A DNA stretch of 64,000 bases from JAMXLO01 sp964427005 (GCA_964427005.1 CAYRTL010000004.1:1-64000), one strand, 5' to 3'. Shown: positions 16,317 through 25,877, counted from the stretch's first letter. Notes: a model not told the origin generated them from the sequence alone. A program made the numbers and translations.

Positions 16317-17837
16317 TCAGTCCATCGGGGCATGCGCCGCGCCGGCCGCCGCTCGCCGCGGCCGGCGCATCAATGGCAACAGCAGCAGGAGCGGCAACGC
16401 CAGCAGGCCCATCAGCCAGTAGTCGTTGTTGTACGCGATCACCTGCGCCTGGTAGTTGATCATCTGATCCAGCACAGCCGCGCCTTGTGCCGTTTCCGGC
16501 GACAAAGGCGCGGTTTGCAGCACGCGGTTCAGTGGCGATGCGAAGGGCGCCAGGACCGAATGTTCGACTCGCGTGCCGGTGGTCAGCAAAGCCTCGAAAA
16601 TGGAAATCCCTACGGCACTGCCAACATTGCGCAGCAGGCTGATCAACGCGGTGCCCTCGTAGCGCAACTGTGGCGACAAGGTCGCGAAAGCCACCACGTT
16701 CAGCGGCACGAAGATCAGGCCCAGCCCCGCACCCTGAACGATGGTGTTCATCGCCAGTGTCCAGACGTCCACCGCCGGCGTCCAGTTGGACAGCCGCCAC
16801 ATGCTCCACCACAGCATGACAACGCCAATACCCATAAGCACGCGAGGATCGATGCGATTGATGATGCGTCCCGCCACCATCATCGCCAGCATGGTGCCGA
16901 TGCCGCGCGGCGCGAGCAGCAGACCAGCGGTATCGACAGGGTAGTTGCCAAGCTGCTGCAGCCATGGCGCCAGCAGAGCGGATGACGCAAGCAGCACCAT
17001 TCCCACCGCGAACATGATGACAAGACCGACGGCGAAGCTACGGTCGCGAAAGATCGCCGGCGTGATGAACGGCCGCTTGCCGGTGAGCATCTGCACGATG
17101 AACAGGTAGAAGCCACTCACCGCCATCACGGCTTCGACGATGATCTCGGTGGAGCTGAACCAGTCCTTGATCTCGCCCCGGTCGAGCATGAGCTGCAAGC
17201 CGCCAATGCCGACTGCGAGCGAGGTGAACCCAAACCAGTCGAAACGCAGACCGCTGCGAGGCTTGTCCGCGGGCAGGAACCACCACAGGCCGGCGGCGGC
17301 AGCTATTCCAAACGGCAGGTTGACAAAGAACACATAACGCCAGTTGTAGAAACTGGTGAGATAGCCGCCGAGTGTTGGCCCCAGAATTGGCCCGACCATC
17401 ACACCCATGCCCCAGATCGCCATGGCGGACCCGCGCCTCTCGGCCGGATAGATGTTCAGCATTGTGCCTTGCGAAAGCGGCACCAGCGCGGCGCCGAACA
17501 CGCCTTGGATGACGCGGTCTATCACCATCTCGCCGAGAGAGGTGGCCACGCCGCAGGCCATCGAAGCGATGGTGAACCCAATCACCGACACCAGATACAG
17601 AGTTTTCTGACCAAACCGCGCAGCCAGCCAACCAACCGGGGCAGTCATGATCGCGGCGGCCACCACGTACGACGTCAAGACCCAGGTGATCTGGTCGTAG
17701 CTCGCGGCCAGGCTGCCTTGCATATACGGCAGCGCGACGTTCGCGATCGTCGCGTCGAGCGCCTGCATCAGCGTTGCAACCATCGCGCAGACCGTGATGA
17801 GCCCGCGATGCGGCACTTCGCTCATGCTGCCGCTCAT
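16317..17837 (-). CDS. emrB: DHA2-family multidrug efflux permease, EmrB-like
   Basis: A 506-residue major facilitator with 14 predicted membrane segments. The N-terminal motif 'LMQALDATIANVALPYMQGSL' and motif C 'GPILGPTLGGYL' are typical of drug:H+ antiporters of the DHA2 group. Together with the periplasmic adaptor encoded just upstream (stop two bases before this start) it should form an EmrAB-type pump working with an outer-membrane channel encoded elsewhere. The start could be ATG 17837 or the in-frame ATG at 17825; both are compatible with the adaptor's stop. Substrates are unknown. Confidence 0.92.
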   Translation of the reverse strand: MSGSMSEVPHRGLITVCAMVATLMQALDATIANVALPYMQGSLAASYDQITWVLTSYVVAAAIMTAPVGWLAARFGQKTLYLVSVIGFTIASMACGVATSLGEMVIDRVIQGVFGAALVPLSQGTMLNIYPAERRGSAMAIWGMGVMVGPILGPTLGGYLTSFYNWRYVFFVNLPFGIAAAAGLWWFLPADKPRSGLRFDWFGFTSLAVGIGGLQLMLDRGEIKDWFSSTEIIVEAVMAVSGFYLFIVQMLTGKRPFITPAIFRDRSFAVGLVIMFAVGMVLLASSALLAPWLQQLGNYPVDTAGLLLAPRGIGTMLAMMVAGRIINRIDPRVLMGIGVVMLWWSMWRLSNWTPAVDVWTLAMNTIVQGAGLGLIFVPLNVVAFATLSPQLRYEGTALISLLRNVGSAVGISIFEALLTTGTRVEHSVLAPFASPLNRVLQTAPLSPETAQGAAVLDQMINYQAQVIAYNNDYWLMGLLALPLLLLLPLMRRPRRAAAGAAHAPMD

Positions 17838-17839
17838 GG

Positions 17840-18937
17840 CTAGAACAGGTCGCCGAGTGTGCGTCGATGTCCCGTGTCGATGGTCACCTCAGCACTCATG
17901 CCTGATGACAGCGGCGGATCATCGGGGCTTCTGTCGATTGTGACCCGCACCGGCACGCGCTGCACCACCTTTACCCAGTTGCCGGATGAATTCTGCGCAG
18001 GGAGGATCGAGAATTCCTGGTCGGTAGCGGGCGCCTCGCTCTGCAGCACGCCATGCCACACACGGCCGGGATAGGCATCTATGTTGATCGTGGCCGGCTG
18101 ACCGTTGCGCGCGTATGTCAGATCGGTTTCCTTCGGTTCGGCAGCGACCCACATGTTCCGCGTGTCGACCAACCCGAATGCTGGCGTACCGGCGGCAAGG
18201 AACTGGCCCGGCTGCAGCTTGTTCACCTGGGTCACTGCGCCATCAAAAGAGGCACGCACGATGCTGTGATTATAATCGCGCTGCGCCTGCGCGAGCTTCG
18301 CCGCGGCGAGCTTGTAAGCTGGCATCTGCTCAATCGGCGTGTCCGGCCGCGAACCAAGCCGCGCCAGGGCAGACTGCGCGGCTGCCTGGTTTGCCTGCAA
18401 CAGCGCCTGGTCGGCTGCGAGTTTATACCTTGCGTCATCATACTGCGCGCGCGACACTGCATTATGGGTTACGAGATCCGCATAGCGGTCGAACGTAACC
18501 TGATCGGCTTCGACCTGTGCCTGCTGAGCCGTCACCCGGCTCTGCGCCGTCATGTAATCGGCGCGCAGCGATTGCAGATCGAGCGCGGTCTGCTCCAGGT
18601 TCGCCTGTGCCTGATCCACCGCAAGCTGGAAAGCTGTGGGATCAAGCCGGAACAATGGCTGGTCCTTCTTCACGGTCTGGCCCTCGTGGACCAGGATCTG
18701 GTCCACCAGCCCGGACACGTCAGTAGAAACGTTCAGCACATTGGCTTTCACGTATGCATCGTCAGTTGAGACGTAGCGCCCCCCAGAAAGCCAGTAGCTG
18801 ATCCCGCCGATGACAAGCACCAACGCGCCCAACGCAATCAGCGCATAGCGGAGCTCGAGGCGCCGACGCTCGCGGCGAAGTTGCCCTTGGCTTACCTCGC
18901 GCGGCCGGGCGATGTCCGGAGACGGCATGTCTGCCAT
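17840..18937 (-). CDS. emrA: HlyD/EmrA-type membrane fusion protein
   Basis: A 365-residue periplasmic adaptor. One membrane anchor near residues 30-52 (ALIALGALVLVIGGISYWL) is followed by the biotinyl-lipoyl-like half motif 'TDDAYVKANVLNVSTDVSGLVDQILVHEGQTVKKDQPLFRLD', a long alpha-hairpin (residues ~95-200), the second lipoyl half 'IVRASFDGAVTQVNKLQPGQFL', then the beta-barrel. It links the EmrB-like permease to an outer-membrane channel. A GTG at 18938-18940 directly precedes the ATG at 18935-18937; the ATG has better spacing from AGGAG. First gene of the two-gene pump operon. Confidence 0.92.
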   Translation of the reverse strand: MADMPSPDIARPREVSQGQLRRERRRLELRYALIALGALVLVIGGISYWLSGGRYVSTDDAYVKANVLNVSTDVSGLVDQILVHEGQTVKKDQPLFRLDPTAFQLAVDQAQANLEQTALDLQSLRADYMTAQSRVTAQQAQVEADQVTFDRYADLVTHNAVSRAQYDDARYKLAADQALLQANQAAAQSALARLGSRPDTPIEQMPAYKLAAAKLAQAQRDYNHSIVRASFDGAVTQVNKLQPGQFLAAGTPAFGLVDTRNMWVAAEPKETDLTYARNGQPATINIDAYPGRVWHGVLQSEAPATDQEFSILPAQNSSGNWVKVVQRVPVRVTIDRSPDDPPLSSGMSAEVTIDTGHRRTLGDLF

Positions 18938-19183
18938 CACGCCGCTCCTGGCAGACGCGCTGGACAGGGTTGTGCGTTCATCAAATCCAGTCCTTCTCCG
19001 CAGCCGATAGCGGCCCAGCTCACGCGGGCGGTTCGTACATCAGCCGGAGGTGATGCCACTGCGCTCGGGTTGCACGGAGACCCAATACGTCAGCCACCCT
19101 GCCCGTTTGATCTGCATCAAAGCGGCCACGACGAGCGCTGATGCAGGTTTGCGCCCGCAACAGGCAGATCAAGGCACACTCAT

Positions 19184-19336
19184 ATGAGCGTTACACACCC
19201 GGATGCCCGCGTCGCACCCGTTCCTCGGCACAACCTTGCGGAACGGCACCCGCAGCTCGCGCCGTTCCTGGTCGCCGCCGCTATCGTCGCAGTGTCGGTC
19301 CTGGTATCGCTGGCGTTTACCGGTCTACCCGCATGA
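19184..19336 (+). CDS. Possible small single-pass membrane protein (50 residues)
   Basis: An ATG at 19184 opens a 50-codon frame ending TGA at 19334-19336. The product begins MSVTHPDARVAPVPRHN and ends with one clear hydrophobic helix (LAPFLVAAAIVAVSVLVSL, about residues 26-45). It stands convergent to the OmpA-like gene and otherwise alone in the 400 bases ahead of emrA. Ribosome binding site is weak (AAGG about 10 bases upstream). No family recognised; the membrane-protein character is the main support. The rest of 18938-19183 shows nothing I can name. Confidence 0.4.
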   Translation: MSVTHPDARVAPVPRHNLAERHPQLAPFLVAAAIVAVSVLVSLAFTGLPA

Positions 19337-19339
19337 CGC

Positions 19340-20602
19340 TCAGCACGCGGGGATCACCTTGAAATCGACCCGCCGATCCAGCGCGTCGGACAGATCATCT
19401 GAACCGGTGCCGACAAGGTTGTTTTTTGATCCGACGCCGTTGGCGATGACGTGCCCGCGCAAGGCAGGATCATCCAGTTCCAGCTGCCCCTTCACGTACT
19501 CGGCACGGAGCTGCGACAACTGATCGTTCAGGGCCGCTGAGCCGGACGCGCTGGTATTTCCCGTGACCTGGAGGCAGGCGTTCCTGGACGCGGAGCGATA
19601 GGCGATCTGCCGCAGCCACATATCGTAGGGCTCTCCCGACTGGTCTGGCGCAAATGAGGTCGAACCGGGCCTGAACAGGATCTTTACGCCGAGTGCGTTG
19701 TTCTGCAGTCCGTAGTCAACCACGCGGCCGAACGCCTCGGCCGCCTGATCGCGCCGGCCAAGTTTCCAATTGGTGAGATAGAGCCCGTTGAACACGCGGA
19801 GCTGGTTGCCCGCCGGCGAACTCTGCGCCGTTTGATACAACGCGAGCGCATCGCGGTAACGGCTCGCGTTGTACGCCTCGATCGCATCAGCGATGACCGA
19901 GGCGGTCAGAATACCGTTGATGTACGTGGCGCTGATCGCGTCGCCGACTTTGGTCGCCTGACAGGTATCGATGTAGCTCTTGACGCTGGCATCGTTCGTC
20001 CAGGCGGGGCTGTCGCGGAAGAAGCCAGTAGGCGTGGAATCGACGCTGTCCATCCGTGCGCGCGCGACGCCCTTCGCCACGGTCTTGCCGGCGCGCAGAT
20101 CGACCATAACGAGGCAGAACCGATAACCTTCGCGCGGCCCGGCCGTCTGGCCCTGTGCGTTCACCGGCGTGAACGTACCGACCATGACATAGGGCTGCCT
20201 GCTTACCGCGGCGGCCGAGAATGGCTCGATGTCGAATTGCGGGTATTTCTCGCGTGCCAGTCCGATGATCTGATCCTGGATCTGGCGCGTCGCCGAGGTC
20301 TGCTCCCCGGTCACCCCATTCACCAGCGGATCGATGACAACGAGCTGACGCTCGCCAGCCGGCGGGGTGTTTTTGAGGGCGCCGGAGAAGACAGCGTCCG
20401 CCGCGTTGGTCACAGCCGTTGGGAACGGCACGGGCTGTACCGGTGGCGGTGGTGCCGGCGCGGGCGGTGCAGAGGCAACCACGGTGTTCTGTGTGGGCTG
20501 CGTGCAGCCCACAACCAGCGCGACCAGCGCGGCGGCGAACCATCCGGTCGACTGCCGGAAACTACGACTTACATTCGCTTCGCAGCACCGCGAGCTCCGC
20601 AT
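19340..20602 (-). CDS. OmpA-like lipoprotein
   Basis: A 420-residue protein. The N-terminus has a basic, hydrophobic signal ending in a lipobox (ALVVGC, Cys33), then a Pro/Ala-rich linker, a middle domain (residues ~85-300, TPR-like 'YNASRYRDALALYQTAQ') and a C-terminal OmpA/MotB-type peptidoglycan-binding domain (residues ~305-420, 'KILFRPGSTSF...LQVTGNTSASG...LSQLRAEYVKGQL...ALDRRVDFKVI'). The start ATG at 20602 overlaps the 3' end of the kinase gene by 41 bases, and no start codon lies closer. It should be anchored in the outer membrane and touch the cell wall. Pairing with a transmembrane kinase suggests a sensing unit. Confidence 0.82.
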   Translation of the reverse strand: MRSSRCCEANVSRSFRQSTGWFAAALVALVVGCTQPTQNTVVASAPPAPAPPPPVQPVPFPTAVTNAADAVFSGALKNTPPAGERQLVVIDPLVNGVTGEQTSATRQIQDQIIGLAREKYPQFDIEPFSAAAVSRQPYVMVGTFTPVNAQGQTAGPREGYRFCLVMVDLRAGKTVAKGVARARMDSVDSTPTGFFRDSPAWTNDASVKSYIDTCQATKVGDAISATYINGILTASVIADAIEAYNASRYRDALALYQTAQSSPAGNQLRVFNGLYLTNWKLGRRDQAAEAFGRVVDYGLQNNALGVKILFRPGSTSFAPDQSGEPYDMWLRQIAYRSASRNACLQVTGNTSASGSAALNDQLSQLRAEYVKGQLELDDPALRGHVIANGVGSKNNLVGTGSDDLSDALDRRVDFKVIPAC

Positions 20603-21299
20603 CGGACAATCTCTCCCCCAGTTGCGCGCGACTGATGATGTTCGCGCACCGTTCGGACCGCACCGGCGTCGGACGCCGTTGCGGAACCTTCATTACTGCG
20701 GGCTCGGCGGCGCGCACCGTCACTATCGCGAGATCAGCGGCGACTCGTGACGCTGCGCGTTCCAGGAGTGGCTGCAATGTTTGCAGATATGCGGTCGTAG
20801 CCTCCATCTCCGGCCTGTTGCCGATATCGAGCGGCTGCGCCGAACCGATCGCGAGCACAAGGCGGGGTCCGGCGGGAGGCGTGGCGCTCCATTCGACATG
20901 ATCTCTGTTCGCCGTGGTGACTGTGCCCGCGCGCAGTAGGTGGCGCACTGACCCATCGGGTTGAAAGATGTCGACGTACCGCACCGGCAATCCAGCATCG
21001 ACATCGATGCCGAGCCGGGCGCCACTCGTCACCTCCGGCTGGGCGACCCGAAGCGCAACGGCGCGGGGTTCCCTCTCCCACGTCTGCCGGATGAGCGGGG
21101 CCATTGTCGCTATCGGCGCACACAGCGCGTGATCGATCCGCAGGATGTTGTCCGCAACAGGGCCGGCTTGGCTCACGTCTGTCAGCAGCCGATCGAGCTC
21201 CTGTCCCGCTGCCGCCAGACCAGCGATGCGTATGCGATCCCGTTCGGCGCCGACGTGCAATACGGCGCACGGCACCGTTAGCGCTGCCGCTTGGGCGCG
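20562..21299 (-). CDS. C-terminal part of the Ser/Thr kinase gene (DUF4384-like), after the gap
   Basis: Open frame running from the gap to the stop at 20562. The segment reads 'VPCAVLHVGAERDRIRIAGLA...LPVRYVDIFQPDGSVRHLLRAG...PRLVLAIGSAQPLD', a DUF4384-like sensor/binding module that often ends eukaryotic-like kinases. A GTG at 21275 would allow a separate 237-residue gene, but the Pro/Ala linker of the kinase stops at the gap and this module fits as its missing C-terminus. I read it as the extracytoplasmic part of one protein whose frame is broken only by the gap. The 3' end overlaps the OmpA-like lipoprotein gene. Confidence 0.65.
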   Translation of the reverse strand, partial: RAQAAALTVPCAVLHVGAERDRIRIAGLAAAGQELDRLLTDVSQAGPVADNILRIDHALCAPIATMAPLIRQTWEREPRAVALRVAQPEVTSGARLGIDVDAGLPVRYVDIFQPDGSVRHLLRAGTVTTANRDHVEWSATPPAGPRLVLAIGSAQPLDIGNRPEMEATTAYLQTLQPLLERAASRVAADLAIVTVRAAEPAVMKVPQRRPTPVRSERCANIISRAQLGERLSDAELAVLRSECKS

Positions 21300-21399
21300 N
21301 NNNNNNNNNNNNNNNNNNNNNNNNNNNNNNNNNNNNNNNNNNNNNNNNNNNNNNNNNNNNNNNNNNNNNNNNNNNNNNNNNNNNNNNNNNNNNNNNNNN
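21300..21399. other. Assembly gap (100 N) inside the kinase gene
   Basis: 100 N placeholder. It falls in the Pro/Ala-rich linker between the membrane segment and the C-terminal module; low-complexity sequence may have broken the assembly. Confidence 0.95.
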
Positions 21400-22648
21400 C
21401 AGGTGCGGGGGGCGGTACAACGACTGCCTCCTGTTGAGGCTTTTCCTCTGAGGCTGCCGGACGAGCCGTCGGCTCAGGAGTGGCTTGCGCCGGCGCGGCA
21501 TCAGCGGGCTGTGGTGGCACAACCGGGGGCGCGGGGACAACGGCAGCCTGCTGTTGAATGGAAGGCGCCGGACCAGCCGGTTCGCGCAGAAAGAACACGG
21601 CCGCCATCGCTCCGACCAAGGCCACGCCACCGCAGGCAGCGACGATGCCCCAGAACCTTCCGCGAGATCGCGGCGCCGCTGCCGGCATCGCCCGCTGCGC
21701 TGCAATGACGGTAGGAGCCTCGGCCGCCGGGTCCGGTTCCAGCGCCGATAGCATTTCGTCCACGCTTTGCGGTCGCCGCATCGGATCGATGGCCATGGCC
21801 CGGTCGATCGCGGCGAGCAGCTTTTTTGGATATCGCCCCGCACCGACCTGCTCTGCCGAAGGCTGCGGGTCCGATTGCCCTGCCGCCCGCGCATTCTGGC
21901 GCGCAAGCGCATTTACCACCTTGCCGCCGATTGCCCGATAGCAGACCGCACCAATCGCGTAGATGTCGGAGAACTCGCCTTGCGGCAGGCCTAGTATCTG
22001 CTCCGGTGGCGCGTAGCCGCCCGAGTAGATTTGCGTATAGGCAAGCGTATCGGCGCGTGTGGTCTCCCGGCTCGACCCGAAATCGATCAACACCAGCCTG
22101 TCGTCATCGCCCAGGATGATGTTGGCCGGCTTGATGTCGCGATGCATCAGGCCGGCGCGATGGACAATGCGGATGCTGGACAACAACTGTAGCAGGAGAG
22201 ACTGCACGCGATTGGCCGCGAGGCCGTTCGGTTCCTCTCGCAGCACCGCCGCAAGGCTGGCGCCCTCGACATAGTCCATCACCAGAAAACAGGTGCCGTG
22301 CGACTCAAAGTAGGTTTGAACGCGTACGATGCTGCCCCGCCCCTCAGGCAGGCGGCTCAGGACAACAAGCGCCTTCGCTTCACGCAGGAACCGATCGCGG
22401 CACTCCTGGAACAGAGGCGTGTCCTCGGCCGATGCCGCGACAACCTCCAGGCCCTGGCGCAAGGCGAATTGCCGCGGGAAGTACTCCTTGATGGCAAAAC
22501 GTTGCTGGAGCAGATCGTGCGCGAGATAGGTGATGCCAAAGCCGCCGCTGCCAAGCACGCGGTCAATCCGGTAGCCATTGATGCTGATGCCCCGTGGCAA
22601 GGCGTAACTCGGCCACGGCGCCGCATCGCTGATGGCGCCTGCGCTCAT
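21400..22648 (-). CDS. Transmembrane Ser/Thr protein kinase (Hanks type), N-terminal part
   Basis: The first ~416 residues before the gap. A full kinase domain spans residues 26-300: glycine loop GSGGFG 33-38, ATP lysine K54 in FAIKEYFP, catalytic loop HRDIKPAN 169-176, DFG 189-191, and APPEQ activation segment end near 214. A membrane helix follows at 332-354 (FWGIVAACGGVALVGAMAA), then a Pro/Ala/Gln-rich linker. So the kinase is cytoplasmic and the C-terminal module periplasmic. ATG at 22646-22648. Cotranscribed with the OmpA-like lipoprotein. Targets unknown. Confidence 0.92.
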
Positions 22649-22715
22649 GGCGCGCAGTTTGCGATAAAGTTGCGGAGGGCGCCCTACTGTTCAGACGCCC
22701 TCACGAATTTGCGAA

Positions 22716-23921
22716 CTATTCCGCGGCCGGCTGGGCCGGGAGCTGCACCGTATTCGGCCCGAACCGCTCGCGATATGGCGTGGTATCGATCTCCTCGAGT
22801 TCGATTTCGCGCGCCAGCACCTTGCGCTTCCACTCCTGATGCTCCGCCTCATTGGCGTGGAACTCCGGCATCACCTCCTTGGCGAACAGCTCCAGGCTTT
22901 CGCAGATATGCTGGTGCGAGTTCTTGCCTGCCTGGTTCAGCAGGATCACCTGGTCGATGTTGGAAGTCTGGAACCGCCGCAGCTTACGCCGCAGTGTTTC
23001 AGGCGAGCCGATCAATCCGCCGGAAATCGCGCGCGCCGCGGCCTCCGGGTTCTCGCGCTTCCACTTGTTGTATTCGTCCCACATGTTGACGGTGTACGGG
23101 TCGGGCCGCTTGCGGCCGGAACTCGACCCGTAATACCGCAGGGCGAACTGAAAGAATGTCGCGCCGTCCGCACGGCGACGGGCCTCTTCGTCCGTCTCGG
23201 CGCACATGAAGTAGCTGACCAGAGCGATGTTCGGATTGGTCTGGTAGTCCGCCAGCTTCTCCTGATGCTTGACGAAGGAGTTGTAGTACGCATGCACCCA
23301 CGCGTGCGCGGCATCCGCTGACAGGAACTGAAAGCCGAGTGCGCCCATGCCACGGCGGCCCGCCATTTCAATCGTCTCGAGCTGCGAGCAGGCAACCCAC
23401 AGGGGAGGATGCGGCTTCTGCACTGGCTTCGGCAGCACGTTGCGCATCGGCATCTTGTGCCACTTGGTGTCCAGCTCGACCCCCTGGTCCTTGAACATGG
23501 GGATGATGCAGCGGATCGCGTCTTCCCAGATCTCGCGCTTGGTCTCCATGTCGCGGCCGAAGCCGCCGAGTTCGGTGATGGAGGCCGATTCGCCTGTGCC
23601 CATCTCGACACGTCCGTTCGAGACGAGGTCGAGGCACGCAATGCGTTCGGCCACGCGCTGCGGCGGATTTGTCGTGAGCTGCACGATGCCGTGGCCGAGC
23701 CGGATGTTCTTGGTACGCTGGCTCGCGGCGCCGAGAAATACTTCGGGGGACGGCGAGTGGGAGTATTCCTCGAGGAAGTGATGCTCGACCTCCCACGCGT
23801 AATCGTAGCCGAGCTTGTCGGCCAGTTCGACCTGGTCGAGCGCGTTCTGGTACAGCCGCCGTTCATCGTCCGGGCCCCATGGACGCGGAAGCTGCAGCTC
23901 GTAGAAGATGCCGAATTTCAT
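22716..23921 (-). CDS. LLM-class flavin-dependent oxidoreductase
   Basis: A 401-residue bacterial-luciferase-like protein (TIM barrel using FMNH2 or F420). Conserved family pieces: MKFGIFYELQLPRPWG start, 'WEVEHHFLEEYSHSPSPEVFLGA', 'IRLGHGIVQLTTNPPQRVAERIACLDLVSNGRVEMGTGES', and 'PHPPLWVACSQ'. Such enzymes are monooxygenases acting on alkanals, alkanesulfonates, nitriloacetate or similar, usually with a separate flavin reductase. None is adjacent, and the substrate is unknown. It stands 67 bases from the kinase gene and 78 from the disulfide reductase gene, all on the same strand. Confidence 0.9.
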   Translation of the reverse strand: MKFGIFYELQLPRPWGPDDERRLYQNALDQVELADKLGYDYAWEVEHHFLEEYSHSPSPEVFLGAASQRTKNIRLGHGIVQLTTNPPQRVAERIACLDLVSNGRVEMGTGESASITELGGFGRDMETKREIWEDAIRCIIPMFKDQGVELDTKWHKMPMRNVLPKPVQKPHPPLWVACSQLETIEMAGRRGMGALGFQFLSADAAHAWVHAYYNSFVKHQEKLADYQTNPNIALVSYFMCAETDEEARRRADGATFFQFALRYYGSSSGRKRPDPYTVNMWDEYNKWKRENPEAAARAISGGLIGSPETLRRKLRRFQTSNIDQVILLNQAGKNSHQHICESLELFAKEVMPEFHANEAEHQEWKRKVLAREIELEEIDTTPYRERFGPNTVQLPAQPAAE

Positions 23922-23999
23922 GGGCTTTCCCCTGGCCTACTGGCGAGTATCCCGCCGGACCAGGGCCTGCAAGTCAAGTGACGCGCGTACCCGGGCGCT

Positions 24000-25364
24000 C
24001 TATGCCAGTTCCTGCGCCAGTCCCGGCCAGTATTCGGCGACCGTCGGATGAATATGCACCGCGCGCTGCAGCGCAGAGACTGGCGCACCTGCATACATAA
24101 AATCCAGAATGGCGTGGATGACCTCATCGCCGCTCGTTCCGAGACTGGCGGCTCCGAGGACTTTGCGCGTGCCGGCATCGACGACGAGTTTCATCAGCCC
24201 TGCGGTCTCGTCCTTCTCGATAGCCCGTGCGACATCCTTCATCGCCATGCTGGCGACCAGCACGTTGTGACCGGACTTCCGCGCCTCCGCTTCGGTCATG
24301 CCGACGCGGCCAAGTGGTGGATCGGTGAACAGCGCGTAGCAGGCGATCCGGTCACGCACTGACCTCCTTTCGCCGTCCAGCAGATTGGCCGCGACGATTT
24401 CGAAGTCGTTGTAAGCGGTATGGGTGAAAGCGCCGCGGCCGTTGCACTCGCCGAGAGCCCAGATACCAGGCACGCTTGTCTGCAGCTGGTCATCGACGAT
24501 GATGTATCCGCGCGTATCAAGTGCGATTCCCGCGCGATCGACTCCCAAATCATCGGTGTTCGGCCGCCGTCCCACGGCCAGCAGCAAATGTGATCCTTCC
24601 AGCGACATATCGCCATTGCCAGACTTCAGGCGAACTGCGACTCCGTCCCGGACGGACGCGATTGTGAGGTCCTTCGCCTCGCAGATGATGCGCACGCCCT
24701 CCCGCTCAAGGAATTCGCGAATTGCATCCGATATTTCCGGATCTTCGCGAGACACCAGTCGGGACGTGCTTTCAATCACGGTCACGTCCGCGCCGAACCG
24801 ACGGAACATCTGTGCGAACTCGAGGCCGATGTAGCTGCCGCCGACGATGATCAGATGGCGTGGCACCTCCTCCAGGGCCAGGATCGTGGTATTTGTCAGA
24901 TACGGCACAGTGTCGATGCCGGGAATTGGTGGCACCATCGCCCGGCCGCCCACATTGATGAAGATGAGCTCCGCCACGAGCCGTTCGTCCCCGATGGCAA
25001 CCTCATGCGGCGCGGTGAAGCGGGCGTGTGCGCGATAGACCGTGCACTTCGGCGTCGCTCGCAGGGAAGCCTCCTGAGCCGCGCTCCAGGACTGCACAAG
25101 CTTATCCGCGCGGCGCTTCACCTGCCGCATGTCAACCGTGACACCATTGACCACGATGCCGAAGTCCGCCGCGCGCCGCGCCATGTGAGCGGCGTATGCG
25201 CTGGCGACGAGCGTCTTGGTAGGCGTGCAGCCGGTATTGATGCAGGTGCCGCCAAAGGCCTTGCGCTCGGCTATGGCGACAAACTTGCCAGCAGCGGCCA
25301 GCCGTTTCGCAAGGGAGGGCCCGGCCTGACCACCGCCGATAATGATGGCGTCGTAGCGCTTCAT
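24000..25364 (-). CDS. FAD-dependent pyridine nucleotide-disulfide oxidoreductase (mercuric-reductase-like)
   Basis: A 454-residue class I flavin disulfide reductase: FAD loop GGGQAGPS at 10-17, redox pair C41-INTG-C46 in GGTCINTGCTPTK, NAD(P)-binding GGSYIGLEFA in the middle, and the C-terminal dimer-interface motif 'HIHPTVAEYWP' with the catalytic His. It resembles mercuric-reductase-like or soluble-pyridine-nucleotide-transhydrogenase-type proteins, lacking the extra C-terminal Cys pair of true MerA. The ATG at 25362-25364 follows GGAGAGG; a nine-codon extension is less likely. Substrate undetermined. Confidence 0.88.
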   Translation of the reverse strand: MKRYDAIIIGGGQAGPSLAKRLAAAGKFVAIAERKAFGGTCINTGCTPTKTLVASAYAAHMARRAADFGIVVNGVTVDMRQVKRRADKLVQSWSAAQEASLRATPKCTVYRAHARFTAPHEVAIGDERLVAELIFINVGGRAMVPPIPGIDTVPYLTNTTILALEEVPRHLIIVGGSYIGLEFAQMFRRFGADVTVIESTSRLVSREDPEISDAIREFLEREGVRIICEAKDLTIASVRDGVAVRLKSGNGDMSLEGSHLLLAVGRRPNTDDLGVDRAGIALDTRGYIIVDDQLQTSVPGIWALGECNGRGAFTHTAYNDFEIVAANLLDGERRSVRDRIACYALFTDPPLGRVGMTEAEARKSGHNVLVASMAMKDVARAIEKDETAGLMKLVVDAGTRKVLGAASLGTSGDEVIHAILDFMYAGAPVSALQRAVHIHPTVAEYWPGLAQELA

Positions 25365-25529
25365 GGCTGCCTCTCCTGGCGTTTCCCACAATGTGGCGAG
25401 TGACGGCAGTTCCCAAAGCGGTCAATCTTACAGTTGATGCGGCGTTCATGACCGCTGTTCGCAAACCCTCGCCGCACAGCGTCGTATTGCACTACCATAG
25501 CGGGCAACCGAGGCGCGGAGAACAACCTT

Positions 25530-25877
25530 ATGCCACGGCACCGAATGCTCCTGCTCGTTGGCTTGATCGCGTTGCTGACCGGAATCGCCCATTCTGCCGC
25601 GGCCGCGCCGCCGCCCGACGCGGACCCGTCCATGGCGCCGTGGTTCAACAGCCTTCGCCAGCCATGGACCAACGCACTGTGCTGCTCGCTGGCCGACTGC
25701 CGTCCGGTGGATTCGCGCATCAACGGCGACCATTACGAAGCCTGGATCGAAGGCCAGTGGCGCCGCGTTCCCGATCAGCTGATTCTCGATCGCAGCGACA
25801 ATCCCACTGGGCGCGCGGTTGCATGCTGGACGCCGCAAGTCGGCATCCTGTGTTTCGTGAAGGGACCGGAGAGTTAA
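25530..25877 (+). CDS. Hypothetical secreted cysteine-containing protein
   Basis: 115 residues with a clear Sec signal peptide (MLLLVGLIALLTGIAHSAAAA, cleavage near residue 26). The mature part has five cysteines (NALCCSLADC, AVACW, ILCFV), which could form disulfides in the periplasm, and conserved-looking 'WIEGQWRRVPDQLILDR'. I recognise no named family, though its shape resembles hypothetical periplasmic proteins of Rhodospirillales and Rhizobiales. ATG at 25530. It is separated by 165 bases from the divergent oxidoreductase gene and by 84 from the downstream propeller gene. Confidence 0.72.
   Translation: MPRHRMLLLVGLIALLTGIAHSAAAAPPPDADPSMAPWFNSLRQPWTNALCCSLADCRPVDSRINGDHYEAWIEGQWRRVPDQLILDRSDNPTGRAVACWTPQVGILCFVKGPES

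Noticed and set aside
21275..21277. GTG start for a separate 237-residue gene after the gap
   Set aside because: It only appears because the gap breaks the kinase frame; the segment fits as the kinase's C-terminal module. Kept as the same gene unless gap closure says otherwise.
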